Program-made: the position numbers and the translations under genes
The notes under the pieces: generated by a model
Told to the model about the DNA's origin: nothing
The model's database searches: none
What the model saw: the letters and a program-made list of their open reading frames with translations, nothing else
From: Flavivirga sp. 57AJ16
GTDB taxonomy: Bacteria > Bacteroidota > Bacteroidia > Flavobacteriales > Flavobacteriaceae
Length of the DNA: 64,000 nucleotides
Direction of reading: 5' to 3'
Assembly: GCF_028736925.1 (NCBI RefSeq)
Contig: NZ_JAQZAT010000011.1
Location: forward strand, 1 to 64,000
Shown: positions 19,601 to 28,084 of the stretch, one piece after another
How the letters are laid out: each line of letters opens with the position of its first letter
Numbering within the stretch: position 1 is the stretch's first letter

Positions 19601-19668
19601 ATCAAAATGATAAAAAGCGATAGTATAGTAATCCTATTATTTTTAAATATTAGCCCTGTAAGATTCAT
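16594..19668 (-). CDS. RND efflux transporter permease (HAE1/AcrB-like)
   Basis: This 1024-residue inner-membrane pump has the first transmembrane helix at about 8-28, then a large periplasmic loop with GATPERVEALVTDKIE. A block of helices from about 340 includes the proton-relay region MALGLLVDNGIVMTESLIEKLEEG. A second loop and helices repeat the pattern (IIINDAIVLIDKMDSEL near 945). It works as a trimer with the adaptor (gap 5 bp) and the TolC-like channel encoded upstream. Substrate cannot be read. The C-terminal residues KKKYAA lie in the duplicated 161-bp repeat. Confidence 0.95.
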   Translation of the reverse strand: MNLTGLIFKNNRITILSLFIILILGLVEYQNLSRDSMPPFTVRTASIVTQFPGATPERVEALVTDKIEKALQEIPEVETIESTNRTGLSIIKIKLLGHVDENEIQDIWDLSRRKIENIQNDLPRGIYGPNLNDEDIGEVYGIFVAIQADNFDYSEIQKQADKLRNRLIALDDAAKVVIGGETEERVFIDYEDATLTKLGVSASKIERTISQSNIIIPSGEITMGKEQITVETSGSFESVEALKNLLVPVRNNELVSLGEIATVKRAYQSPRKTMVRVNGEESLALYISLKENSNIINLGKDIDRVLVEFNKELPLGLHALRIASQDIDVQQKTSTFVVNLVQSVVIVLLVVLLVLGWRAGIVIASIIPCTIIMAFWIMSLFNVGLNQVTLASLIMALGLLVDNGIVMTESLIEKLEEGQTKFEAAVNSCKEFMVPLLISSLTTCAAFMSFYLAQSVMGEIMGNIFKVITITLLTSWFIAFTIIPLLGSVLLKVKKRESEHKTIFDNLRGYYNTFLNKTLAKPIRVLVGITILFVFAIYGFTKVPGIFMPPSDRQLVTLELELPLGTKIEETDAQIAKIETYIKDSLFVKNNAKLGVESWSSYIGRGPKSYDLGYSQDQPNSSYAYMLINTNSGDANQIVINKLDKFAKDNLLNANVKIKRLTGAGASDVPIEVRVFGDDPEELFLISDQIKKKLTQTKGTKNVSDNWGPKIKKVFIDVDEGKLGRAGLTNQDVALSLNTALSGYSVGEYRENEDNIPIVLQNNNKDTITYDMLETLGVYSQITGQSVPLTQVADISLEWVFAKILRRDLKRSINIESQISENVVSSEIIKELEPWLKEQSKTWKPGYTFELGGDAESGNDAMGAVAEKLPLSFIIIILLLVLQFNSFRKVIIILSTIPLAAIGVSSGLLVTDSFFSFTAFLGIISLAGIIINDAIVLIDKMDSELASGKPFEEGIKKAANDRFSPILLTTLTTSCGMIPLWTGGGELWSPMAISVIFGLLFATIILLIFIPVVYKVLFKKKYAA

Positions 19669-19673
19669 TTGAT

Positions 19674-20777
19674 TTAATTTTTGAATAGTTGTACTTGCAT
19701 TCCATCATACAGATTATTTAATCCTGCTATAGCGATGTAATCGCCTTGACATATACCTGAAATGACATTAAAGTAATTTCCTGATATTTCGCCAATTTCA
19801 ATGGTTGTTTTTACTACCTGATAAATACCATTCTCTTGGGATATAAGTTGATACATGAAATTACCAGATTCGTCTTGTCTAACGGCTTCTATAGGCACTA
19901 ATAGGGTTTTGTTTTGAGATTCTGAATCCATTTTAAAGGTCACACTTGCTGAAAGACCAGGACGTAGATTACTATCTGGTTTGACAATATTAATGGTGAT
20001 AGGGAAAGAAGCTCCTTGTGCCACATAGCCTATTTCTGAAATAACACCTTGTTTATTAACGTCATTAATAACTAGAACTACTTCATCATTTAACCTTACT
20101 TCGTTAATGTAATTTTCTGGCAGGGATACTTTTACTTGAAATTCGTTATTATCAGAATCGATAGTAATAATGTTAGCACCAGCCTTAACTACTTCATTTT
20201 TTTCTACATAAACTTTAGAAATGATACCTGAAGTGGGAGCAATAATCTTTGCATAATTATATTGATTGCTCGTAAGGCTTAGAGATTTTAAATTTGACTC
20301 ATAGGCTGCTTTTGCCTGCGAGCACCCATTTCTAGCTTGCTCCAAATCACTTAAAGAAGCCGCTTGTGCTTGGTAAAGTCTTTTTGCTCTGTCTAATGTG
20401 GATTGTGCTATTTCCAATTGAACTTTGGAACTCCGTACAGCCTCATTGATTTGCTGATAACTTAAGTCTATTTCCCTTGTGTCTAATTGCGCTAATAGTT
20501 CTCCCTTTTTTACTTTTCTACCAACGGTTGCATTCATTTTAGTAATGATCCCGCCCATTCTAAAACTTAAATTGGTTATTGAGGCAGATTGGGTTTCGCC
20601 GTTAAAGGTTTTTTGTTTTTTTTCACCCTTATAACCCGCTATTGTATATTTTACCTTTTTTAAAGGTGCTTCTGCTTCTTTGGTTTTGTTATTCTTACAA
20701 CCTATAAATGACAGGCAACTAATGGCTATGAGCCATACTATCAAGTTTTTTCTTTTTAAATTTATGATAAGCGACAT
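19674..20777 (-). CDS. RND efflux periplasmic adaptor (membrane-fusion lipoprotein)
   Basis: This 367-residue lipoprotein (FIGC, C27) has the classic adaptor order. A lipoyl-like half motif is followed by a coiled-coil hairpin (about 90-175, VRSSKVQLEIAQSTLDRAKRLYQ ... LSDLEQARNG), the second lipoyl half with APTSGIISKVYVEKNEVV, then the beta-barrel and membrane-proximal domains. It bridges the RND pump to the TolC-like channel. The gene lies 12 bp after the tolC-like gene and 5 bp before the pump gene, so it is clearly one operon. Confidence 0.94.
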   Translation of the reverse strand: MSLIINLKRKNLIVWLIAISCLSFIGCKNNKTKEAEAPLKKVKYTIAGYKGEKKQKTFNGETQSASITNLSFRMGGIITKMNATVGRKVKKGELLAQLDTREIDLSYQQINEAVRSSKVQLEIAQSTLDRAKRLYQAQAASLSDLEQARNGCSQAKAAYESNLKSLSLTSNQYNYAKIIAPTSGIISKVYVEKNEVVKAGANIITIDSDNNEFQVKVSLPENYINEVRLNDEVVLVINDVNKQGVISEIGYVAQGASFPITINIVKPDSNLRPGLSASVTFKMDSESQNKTLLVPIEAVRQDESGNFMYQLISQENGIYQVVKTTIEIGEISGNYFNVISGICQGDYIAIAGLNNLYDGMQVQLFKN

Positions 20778-20789
20778 CTTCTTAATCTT

Positions 20790-23174
20790 TTATTTATTAA
20801 TGGATTGATTTAAACTTTCTTCGAATTTTTGTTTTTCTTCTGTACTTGCGAGCATACTAAAAAAGCCAATGCTATTTTCCAATTCCACAAAGGACATGAT
20901 GTAAGCATAAACAGAATTAACATGGATAAGTTTGGCATTCAGTGCTGCATTTTGAGCATCAAAAAACGGTACGATTGAAATTGAATTTTCTAAATATAAT
21001 TTTTGCAGGATTTCAAAATTCTTTTGTGCATTTTCCGCCGATTTTTCAGAAAGTACAATGTTGGTTTTTCCAGAAATCAGATTCGCTATTGAGTTTTGAA
21101 TGTTTAACTTTAGGCCGTTTACAAGTTCTTTCTTTTGAAGTGTTAACTGCTCTGTTTGAATAGCTGTTTGTTGCCTTTTTATATTTTTTCTATTGCCCTC
21201 GAAAAGCGGAAACGTTAGAGTTAAACCTACATTCCAGTAAGAATCTATAAAGTTGCTAAAATTACCTGTAGGCTCTGAAGCGACTCCACTTCTATGAAGT
21301 ATTTCGGACTGATTAACTCCTAATGAAACATTAGGCAAGTAAAAAGCCCTATTGTTAGATTTTTTTTGACGTTCTAATGCCTTGATTGCATACTCCAATT
21401 GTTTTACACCTGGAAAGTTGCTACTAGCATATTCATATAGATACTGGCTGATTTTTTTTACATCTTGAGGATTTTTTATTTGATTGACCAATAGGTTGCT
21501 GTCATAATAGTCAAATAGATTATTTTCTAAATGAATATCTTCAATATCAAAGTCATTATCCAAGGTGTTGTTTAAAAAGGTATTTAAGCTTTCTTTTGTG
21601 ATAATTAAACCTGTCTGAGCTTCAATAAGACGCTGTGTTGCATTGGCTACTTCCGATTTCCAACGGTATACATCCGATTTAATTTTTGCTCCTATATCCG
21701 CTTGCAGTTCTGCTAACTCTAAATTTTTCTTTAAAACTTCAAGATTTTCTTTTTGAATATCTACGTTTGACTTTGCAAAAAGTATATTAAGATATAATTG
21801 ATACGTCCGAAAAATAGTGTAATTAACTTCCTGTTTAGTTGTATACTTCTGTGCCTCGTTAAGCAACTTTTGGATTTTAATATTGGCAATTACCGATTCT
21901 GAATAAATAAGTTGTGATGCATTTGTAGATTGTATAATAGAACATTCTGATTGCCCTATAAATTCGTTGGTGGCTTCCTCGTTTATTTGAGAAGCTTGTA
22001 CGCCCACATTGACAGTCGGTAAATAATGAGATTTTGCTTCTCGTATATCTTGTTCTGAAAGTGCAATATCCTTGTAACTTATTTGTACGCCCAGATTAGC
22101 ATTAATTGCTTTTTCCAGTATTTCTGTAAGACTATATGTGAATTCATTAGAATCCGCTTCGCCATTAATTAAATTAGCGGTAAACAATGTTTGAAAAGTT
22201 GGGGAAAAATGGATTGCTTTACTTGTTTCTACATTGAAATAGAGCTGCTTTTTTTGACCAAGTGATACTTGTAAGTCTTTTGCATTTTCGCCTCTTCTTA
22301 TTTCATCAATCATCAAACCTAGTTTTCTAAAAATCGACTTGGCATCTTTTTCAGATGATACTCCGGACAAAATACCTGCTTCTACATATTGTTGTAAGGG
22401 TGAGTACGAAGGAATAGCCTTTACCTTTAGATAATCAACAATTACCTGGATGTCCTCACGAGATATTTCAAAGGTGGTCCCTAAGAATACTGCATCGGTA
22501 TCTGCAGGAATCTTTACTAATGATTTAGCGATATCATCATCTAATACAACAGGATAGATTGTACAATTAAGCTTCTGCGAAAGTGCTTCAATACCTTTTT
22601 CAAATTTGTTTTTCCCTATAGTATTTACCATTTCTTGATAAATGAGCACACTCAATTTTTTATATGGAAAAAGCTCGTAAAATTGGTTTAGTTCTTGCTC
22701 TAAAGATCTACTGGTGAGGATATAGCTGAAATTATCGACTCCTGACGTGCCTTTTTCTGTAAGCGGAATATTTTGAATTGCAGTATTTGTTATTCCTAAT
22801 GCTATTGTGGGCCTAGTGATATTTTTGGACTCCAGAATGGTTTTGGTAGATTTTATTCCAACAAGTACAATAACATCACAGCTAGCAGACAATTGGGTAT
22901 AAGCATTGTTGATTTTTATTGCATTGTAGTCAGCAGCAACGATATTTTTATCTAATAAGGATAATTGTGCAGAGCTTCCAATGGTCTTAGCAACCTCTTC
23001 CCTAATATTTCTTTTAAGAGTATTTTGTTGAAGTTCATCATATTTATAATCTGTAATTACACCAATGTTTAAAGCTTGTGCAAAGCTATAATTACAACCC
23101 ATAACCCCTAAAACCAAGAACAGGAATCCTGCCTTTCTGTTTATTCTAAAAAGTAAAAAATATATGTTTTTCAT
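20790..23174 (-). CDS. TolC-family outer-membrane channel fused to a periplasmic-binding-protein-like domain
   Basis: The protein has 794 residues. The C-terminal part (about 345-794) is an outer-membrane efflux protein with two long coiled-coil repeats. The N-terminal part (about 35-330) is unlike normal TolC proteins of 420-480 residues. It reads as a type I periplasmic-binding fold of the ABC-substrate-binding (TrpX-like) kind: LNIGVITDYKYDEL, TDAVFLGTTFEISRED, IPSYSPLQQYVEAGILSGVS. The signal peptide region (1-33) also holds a cysteine (GVMGC). The fused domain could sense or dock ligands at the channel entrance (inference). Second gene of the efflux operon. Confidence 0.85.
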   Translation of the reverse strand: MKNIYFLLFRINRKAGFLFLVLGVMGCNYSFAQALNIGVITDYKYDELQQNTLKRNIREEVAKTIGSSAQLSLLDKNIVAADYNAIKINNAYTQLSASCDVIVLVGIKSTKTILESKNITRPTIALGITNTAIQNIPLTEKGTSGVDNFSYILTSRSLEQELNQFYELFPYKKLSVLIYQEMVNTIGKNKFEKGIEALSQKLNCTIYPVVLDDDIAKSLVKIPADTDAVFLGTTFEISREDIQVIVDYLKVKAIPSYSPLQQYVEAGILSGVSSEKDAKSIFRKLGLMIDEIRRGENAKDLQVSLGQKKQLYFNVETSKAIHFSPTFQTLFTANLINGEADSNEFTYSLTEILEKAINANLGVQISYKDIALSEQDIREAKSHYLPTVNVGVQASQINEEATNEFIGQSECSIIQSTNASQLIYSESVIANIKIQKLLNEAQKYTTKQEVNYTIFRTYQLYLNILFAKSNVDIQKENLEVLKKNLELAELQADIGAKIKSDVYRWKSEVANATQRLIEAQTGLIITKESLNTFLNNTLDNDFDIEDIHLENNLFDYYDSNLLVNQIKNPQDVKKISQYLYEYASSNFPGVKQLEYAIKALERQKKSNNRAFYLPNVSLGVNQSEILHRSGVASEPTGNFSNFIDSYWNVGLTLTFPLFEGNRKNIKRQQTAIQTEQLTLQKKELVNGLKLNIQNSIANLISGKTNIVLSEKSAENAQKNFEILQKLYLENSISIVPFFDAQNAALNAKLIHVNSVYAYIMSFVELENSIGFFSMLASTEEKQKFEESLNQSINK

Positions 23175-23192
23175 TGGATAGTATTTTAATGG

Positions 23193-23903
23193 TTACTGGA
23201 ACTTATATGCTATGGAAAGTCCTAGATTAAAAGATTGAATTTTGACATCGTAATTACTATTTATCAAAAGGGTATCCGTAGTCGTGTTTACATCTGTTAT
23301 CGTTGCAAAACCACCACTGAATGTAAAGGTTGGCATCAGGGCAAAATGTTTACCTAAATCGGTTTTAAGACCGATCCCGAATTCATATCCAACACCAATA
23401 CCAGATTCAGAACTTCTGCTGAAACTTTGTGCTACAGCATCATCCGGTGAGCTAATAGTAATACCGGGATTGCTAACTACCATTGGGCCAACACCAACAC
23501 GGGGAAAGAGACTAAATTTCTTATAGATATTGATTTTGTAAGCTGCTCCTACTAAAAGAGAGTAAACGTTCCAATCTTCTGTGCTACCAGAAAAATTGGA
23601 TCCTGGATTGTCTGCATTAAATTCTTCGATTAGGTTTCCAATTTTAGTATCAAAAGTTTGATATCTAAAAGTACCTGTAAGCGTTACTTTATTGTTTAAA
23701 AAATAACCTCCAAATAAGTCCAGTTTGTTTCCGTTATCAGCAAAACCAGCATCTGGATTACTAATATCCGTATCTCCAAAATCACCTAGACTAAAAGATG
23801 TACCATAAGATGCACCGATATAAAATTTAGCATCTTGACCTGTTTGGGCAAAAATGGGACTGAGACTTGCTACAAATAAAAGTACGATAAAAAGTGTCTT
23901 CAT
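23193..23903 (-). CDS. Outer-membrane beta-barrel protein (OmpA-like/porin-like fold)
   Basis: This 236-residue protein has a signal peptide (MKTLFIVLLFVASLSPIFAQ) and alternating short strands (FYIGASYGTSFSLGDFG, YSLLVGAAYKINIY, FSLFPRVGVGPMVV, GIGVGYEFGIGLKT), ending in LGLSIAYKFQ with an aromatic in the last strand. It resembles small eight-stranded outer-membrane barrels. It is the first gene of the efflux operon, 18 bp before the TolC fusion. Its specific role is unknown. Confidence 0.8.
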   Translation of the reverse strand: MKTLFIVLLFVASLSPIFAQTGQDAKFYIGASYGTSFSLGDFGDTDISNPDAGFADNGNKLDLFGGYFLNNKVTLTGTFRYQTFDTKIGNLIEEFNADNPGSNFSGSTEDWNVYSLLVGAAYKINIYKKFSLFPRVGVGPMVVSNPGITISSPDDAVAQSFSRSSESGIGVGYEFGIGLKTDLGKHFALMPTFTFSGGFATITDVNTTTDTLLINSNYDVKIQSFNLGLSIAYKFQ

Positions 23904-24021
23904 ATTTTTAGTTTTTATAATTAGTTTTTCTGTTTCTTTCTGGTGTGGAGAGACTTAAAGTTTTCAAGCCCCTCTTCACTGTCCATCAAAAAATCAATTC
24001 ATTTTTTTTTGTTTTCGGGGG

Positions 24022-24081
24022 CAAAAGTAGCATTGCTTATAGAGCGGGTTTATGAAAAGAAAGTGAAGGGGCTAAAATGTT
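24022..24081 (-). promoter_or_regulatory. Promoter region of the efflux operon with motif shared with the LytSR operon
   Basis: On the minus strand TACTTTTG (24022-24029) fits the Bacteroidota -7 box TAnnTTTG; no clear -33 box was found. Upstream at 24059-24081 is GAAAGTGAAGGGGCTAAAAT (plus strand), nearly the same as the sequence at 28144-28166, which lies upstream of an identical -7 box. The motif sits 29 bp beyond the -7 box here and 51 bp beyond it there, a difference of about two helical turns. Binding by the LytTR regulator at 25871 is an inference. Confidence 0.45.
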
Positions 24082-24097
24082 GACTGAAACGTCTTTA

Positions 24098-24424
24098 ATA
24101 CCAAATAAACATTAAAACAACCTATAATGTTTGTTTCTTTTTAGCTCTTATTTCAATATAAAACATGTGCTCAGCTTGACTGGGCATATAACCATAACGA
24201 ATGCTCAATGTCATTAAGTTAAGGCAGTAATGTCAGTCTGAGCGCAGTCGAAGACCAATTGGAGTTCTAGTTTTATTAGCATTTCGACTGCGCTCAATGT
24301 GACAAAAAGGGGCAAATTTCCTTAACTTAATGACATTGAACGAATGCTATGCTTAGATTTTCTATTTTATCTGATCTAAAAATAATTCAAAATAATTACG
24401 GTTATTTTGAAATTCATTTGGTAT
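24098..24424. repeat. Outer MITE-like element with a nested insertion
   Basis: The element is bounded by ATACCAAAT (24098) and ATTTGGTAT (24424). It contains CGAATGCTATGC near its middle and carries the 133-bp element at 24206-24338 inserted exactly in that centre. The same left end (TACCAAATAAAC) is at 15741. Inverted ends are short (9 bp by eye), so the family assignment is moderate. Confidence 0.55.
24206..24338. mobile_element. 133-bp MITE-like element (inner family IV) with 10-bp target duplication
   Basis: Perfect 19-bp terminal inverted repeats, CAATGTCATTAAGTTAAGG and its complement, are flanked on both sides by AACGAATGCT (24196-24205 and 24339-24348), a 10-bp target duplication. 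Inside is a hairpin built from CTGAGCGCAGTCGAA and TTCGACTGCGCTCA. A longer relative with the same ends lies at 15826-16454. Confidence 0.85.
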
Positions 24425-24821
24425 AATATATCTTAAAGGAAAAGATCCGCAACCTTAACAACCCCGTTTAGTCTGTCTGTTGCTGTTGGTGGGATTTCGA
24501 ATAGAGGAAAAGGTTTTCCAACTTTTAATAAGAAGAAAGCAAAAGTTAGAGAAATGAACCTTAATAGTCTTATTAATAATAGTAATTATAAAATTGGACA
24601 ATAGGTCTGTATAGTTTACCCTCTTTGTGACCAAAGCCAAATTATACCAATTATAAAAACTGAGAAGATTACTAGGTATATGGTTTCTCTATACTTATAA
24701 CCCTATGGGATATGAGTTCAAGAGTATTATGTAAACTACGTTAGACTTAATGAATAAATTGAAATAACCAAATTAACCAGAGAAATAGCCACTAATGTAA
24801 CCGATATTTTTGCTTAAAAGC
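24425..24821. other. Intergenic, nothing recognised
   Basis: About 400 bp downstream of the protease gene. A 61-codon open frame on the minus strand (24455-24640) has no recognisable composition or ribosome-binding context and is not called. No terminator with a clear stem and U-tract was seen. Confidence 0.4.
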
Positions 24822-25883
24822 TTACTCTTTAAATTTGAGGGTAAGTTCTTTGATTTTTCCTCCTCGAAGAACTTGTAGTTTAAAGAGTTTTTGATTAAAA
24901 AAACTTTCTTGTTTGCTATTTAAAGTTTCTGACGATACTTCAGAGAGTTGCTTGAAAGCTTTTACTGTAAGCGGAAAGTCATTAACCGATATGATTATGT
25001 CTCCGCCTACTATCATATCCTGTCCGCCAACAATCACTTTTTCAAAACCCTCTTTTAATCCCGCATAGTAAGCAGGCGAAAATTGCACAACAGATTCTAC
25101 AAGCAGGCCTCCATTAATGGGTACATTAAGAATCCAAGCCGCTTTCTCATCCAGAAAATACCCATTGATACCTGTCCAGCGTCTATTAACATCTACAACC
25201 ACTTTTTTTGCCAAATTAACTGTAGCTGCAAAACCTATGCCTTGGAACCCACCAGATTCAGAGATTATATAGCTCGATATACCAATAACTTCACCTTTTA
25301 GGTTAAACATTGGTCCACCCGAATTTCCTTGATTAATTGAAGCGTCCGTTTGGAAAAATTCGTTTAAAATAAAACCTGATGTTCTTACTTTCTGATCTTT
25401 TTTACCACTTATATAGCCTACCGATAATGAATGTTCAAACCCATAAGGCGCTCCAACAACAATAACTTGTTCACCAATAACCGTTTCGTCAGAATTGCCA
25501 AGACTTGCAATGGTGTATTCTTTAGGCATCCATATAAGTTTGATAAGTGCTAAATCTGGCATTGGTGCAGAGCGAATAACTTTAGCAGGTATTTCTTCTC
25601 CGTTTAAAAAACGAACTGTTATTTTTTCGGCGTCATTTACCACATGTGCTGCCGTGAGAATCTCACCTCCCCCAGAAATTAATACCCCAGAACCAATGCC
25701 TTGATCGTTTGCCATTTGATGGTCTTCTTTTAACACTTTAGATTCTGTTAATATTGTTACTACCGAAGCGTCTACTTTTTTGTAGAGTTCTGCTATATTT
25801 TGAGAGTAAAGATTAAATGCTATCAGGTTTAAGAATATAAGTATTATTGGTTTTTTCATCATTTGAAAGTTTAATTCATCCAT
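24822..25883 (-). CDS. HtrA-like trypsin-fold serine protease with PDZ domain
   Basis: The protein has 353 residues. The catalytic triad is readable as H80 (LTAAHVV), D110 (PDLALIK) and S188 (NQGNSGGP). A PDZ-like segment (about 255-345: YYAGLKEGFEKVIVGGQDMIVGGDIIISVNDFPL) follows. The first ATG overlaps the regulator gene by 13 bp, but residue M9 begins MKKPIILIFLNL, a typical signal peptide. The true start is therefore probably 25859 or 25862. It likely degrades or senses damaged envelope proteins. It is last in an operon with a LytS/LytTR pair and a Spy-like protein, which fits an envelope stress function. Confidence 0.9.
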   Translation of the reverse strand: MDELNFQMMKKPIILIFLNLIAFNLYSQNIAELYKKVDASVVTILTESKVLKEDHQMANDQGIGSGVLISGGGEILTAAHVVNDAEKITVRFLNGEEIPAKVIRSAPMPDLALIKLIWMPKEYTIASLGNSDETVIGEQVIVVGAPYGFEHSLSVGYISGKKDQKVRTSGFILNEFFQTDASINQGNSGGPMFNLKGEVIGISSYIISESGGFQGIGFAATVNLAKKVVVDVNRRWTGINGYFLDEKAAWILNVPINGGLLVESVVQFSPAYYAGLKEGFEKVIVGGQDMIVGGDIIISVNDFPLTVKAFKQLSEVSSETLNSKQESFFNQKLFKLQVLRGGKIKELTLKFKE

Positions 25884-26626
25884 TTTTTTAATTGAGGGGC
25901 CTTTACTTTACTCACAACTATTTGTTCTTTTGGTTTAGGTTCCACATTCAAAATCAACTTTCCGTTAAAGTACAATTGTAAGTTTTCAATCGCTTCTCGC
26001 CGAACTATAAATTGTCTATTGGCCCTGAAGAATTGATTAGGGTTTAATTCTATTTCTATATCTTCTAATTTTCCATCAATGGTATATGTTTTTCTATCAA
26101 AGGAAATGGCTTTAACAATTCCGGTATCAATTGTGAAATAAGCGATATCATCAACAGGTAATGGAATCAATGTATCGCGTTGTTGAACCAAATATGTCGA
26201 TTTATATGATTTTTTTTCAGTATTGAGTATTTGGAATATTTTCTGAAATTGTTCATTCACGGGAACAATTTGCCTTGTAGATTTGTATTTATCCAGTGCT
26301 TCTTTTAATTCCCCCTCATCAATAGGTTTTAGCAAGTAGTCGATACTGTTCACTTTAAAGGCTTTGATAGCATATTCGTCATAAGCAGTAGTAAATATTA
26401 CAGGAACGGTAACCTGAACTTTATCAAAGACTTCGAATGATATACCGTCTGCTAAATGAATGTCAAAAAACGCTAATTCAATATTGTTTTCTTTCGAAAA
26501 AAAATCTACTGTCCCAGAAACTGTATCGATAACTTTATCAACTTGAATTGAGGAATCTGCTTCTGATAAAAGATACTTTAAGTTTTCTGCAGCTGTTTTT
26601 TCGTCTTCAATAATTACTACTTTCAT
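25871..26626 (-). CDS. LytTR-type response regulator
   Basis: This 251-residue protein has a receiver domain (1-120) with phosphoacceptor D55 (AFFDIHLADG), acidic pair E7/D8 and the conserved K in YLLKPID. A LytTR DNA-binding domain (about 145-250) contains DIAYFTIDTG and FFRANRQFIVRREAI. It is the partner of the kinase encoded upstream, with a 4-bp overlap. LytTR proteins bind direct repeats upstream of promoters; a candidate shared motif is reported at 24059 and 28144. Confidence 0.94.
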   Translation of the reverse strand: MKVVIIEDEKTAAENLKYLLSEADSSIQVDKVIDTVSGTVDFFSKENNIELAFFDIHLADGISFEVFDKVQVTVPVIFTTAYDEYAIKAFKVNSIDYLLKPIDEGELKEALDKYKSTRQIVPVNEQFQKIFQILNTEKKSYKSTYLVQQRDTLIPLPVDDIAYFTIDTGIVKAISFDRKTYTIDGKLEDIEIELNPNQFFRANRQFIVRREAIENLQLYFNGKLILNVEPKPKEQIVVSKVKAPQLKKWMN

Positions 26627-27648
26627 ATCATTGGTATTTTAACTGTAAAGTGTACATCGTCCTTTGAAATTTCGATACCTCCATTCATGTTCAATTTAAA
26701 TCGGGTATTTAAGTTACTCAGGCCAGTATTGGTACTTTCTATGTGTCCGGTTCTTTTTTGTAATTTATTCTTGACAACTAAACGGTCATTCTCATCAAAC
26801 ACATCAACTAGTAAAGGCTTATTATCTGAAATTTCATTATGCTTCACCGCGTTTTCCATAAGCAGTTGTAAAGCCAAAGTTGGAATCTTCTTTTGAAGTA
26901 ACTTTTCGTCTATATGAATGTTTACATTAAAATTATCACGATACCGTTGTTTTATAAGATGGATATAGCTGTCTAAAAACCTCAGCTCTTCCTTTATTGT
27001 TACTAAATCCTGATCTTTGCTTTGCAATATATATCTGTATAGGAAGGACAGCTTGTTAATAAACTTTCCCGCTTCTTTTTGGTCTTCTCTTACCAACAAA
27101 CTCAGAGAATTAAGTGAATTAAATAAAAAATGAGGATTGACCTGATTTTTTAATGCGGCTAATTCACTCTGTAAGCTTTGCTGTTTTAATTGTTCTTTTT
27201 CAATAGCATCTAGCTTTGATTGATTGATTAACTTAATTGCTCTAACAATTACCAATAGCATAAGTAAAACAAAGGAATAAACGAATGCGTTAAATTGAGG
27301 ATTAATGGTGTATAGATTAATATTGATAACCAAATCATTTATCAATTTAAATAACAGCATCCATACCGAAATGATGATAAGGTTTATAGCAATTGAGGCT
27401 AAAAATTGATACTTAACATTAAATTTTTGCAACCATTGCAAGTTGAATTTGAGTACTACATAACAAAATATAAACAACAACAAAAACCTTAAAATCGTGT
27501 CTTCGACAGACACTTCCAACAAATCAATAATCTCCTTACCTTCACCACCAAACAAGAAAATAATTCTTGGTACGTTAACCAAAAACGAGAAACTAATGGA
27601 TATTAAAAGTATGAGTCTATTTTTATTCATTTGATTAAAAATTACCAA
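26623..27648 (-). CDS. LytS/YehU-like sensor histidine kinase
   Basis: The protein has 341 residues. Four hydrophobic segments occur in the first 145 residues. A coiled linker (about 145-165) leads to the His_kinase domain with phospho-histidine motif NPHFLFNSLNSL and an ATPase region with LLMENAVKHNE and GLSNLNTRFKL. There is no periplasmic sensor domain, so it probably senses the membrane or works through a partner. It forms a classic LytS/LytTR pair with the next gene. Confidence 0.93.
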   Translation of the reverse strand: MVIFNQMNKNRLILLISISFSFLVNVPRIIFLFGGEGKEIIDLLEVSVEDTILRFLLLFIFCYVVLKFNLQWLQKFNVKYQFLASIAINLIIISVWMLLFKLINDLVININLYTINPQFNAFVYSFVLLMLLVIVRAIKLINQSKLDAIEKEQLKQQSLQSELAALKNQVNPHFLFNSLNSLSLLVREDQKEAGKFINKLSFLYRYILQSKDQDLVTIKEELRFLDSYIHLIKQRYRDNFNVNIHIDEKLLQKKIPTLALQLLMENAVKHNEISDNKPLLVDVFDENDRLVVKNKLQKRTGHIESTNTGLSNLNTRFKLNMNGGIEISKDDVHFTVKIPMI

Positions 27649-27674
27649 TGAGCAAGCCCTTAAATTTAAGGCTT

Positions 27675-28055
27675 CTAACTTTTATTGTTCCTTTTTTCTT
27701 TTATTTTTTGTACTATTTCCTCTTGAGTTTCTTCGTATATTTCATACTGAGCATTTGAAAGTATGTCCTTGATTTCCTTTTTCTTATTTTCAAGAATAGA
27801 TTTATACTCTCTATACTTGGCCAGTCTGCCTTTGTTATTTTCTTTTAATTTCATCATCTGCTTTCCATACTTTTTTGTGATTTCTTCAAATTTTGGTTTT
27901 TGCTCTTCAGATAAATCTAATTTTTCAAAATAGGTGGCGAGCTGTGTTTCCATTTGAGCTTTTTGTTCCTCCCATAATTCCCTTTCTTGAGCCACTGCAG
28001 TTGTTCCTATTAATACTACTACTGCCAAAACTAATACATGCTTAATTGTCTTCAT
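27675..28055 (-). CDS. Small exported Spy/CpxP-like protein
   Basis: This 126-residue protein has a signal peptide ending near TAVAQ (residue 22). The remainder is charged and almost fully helical (LATYFEKLDLSEEQKPKFEEITKKYGKQMMKLKE), without cysteines. The LSEEQ-type helix and size resemble Spy/CpxP periplasmic chaperone-like proteins, though the exact family is not certain. It is first in the operon before the kinase, which suits a CpxP-like feedback or chaperone role. Confidence 0.7.
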   Translation of the reverse strand: MKTIKHVLVLAVVVLIGTTAVAQERELWEEQKAQMETQLATYFEKLDLSEEQKPKFEEITKKYGKQMMKLKENNKGRLAKYREYKSILENKKKEIKDILSNAQYEIYEETQEEIVQKIKEKRNNKS

Positions 28056-28084
28056 CTTTTTACTGTTTTTAAATGATTATGAAA

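Noticed and set aside
23967-24073. Long-range inverted repeat AGCCCCTCTTCACT / AGTGAAGGGGCT around the efflux promoter
   Set aside because: The arms are about 80 bp apart with a 2-base mismatch in length. One arm belongs to the shared motif, so it was treated as a possible regulator site rather than an RNA structure.
24455-24640. 61-codon minus-strand open frame
   Set aside because: No recognisable domain, no clear ribosome-binding site, and it lies in a repeat-rich intergenic region.
25860-25883. HtrA start at 25883
   Set aside because: Not rejected as a frame, but the eight extra residues before MKKPIILIFLNL would spoil the signal peptide; the downstream ATG is preferred.
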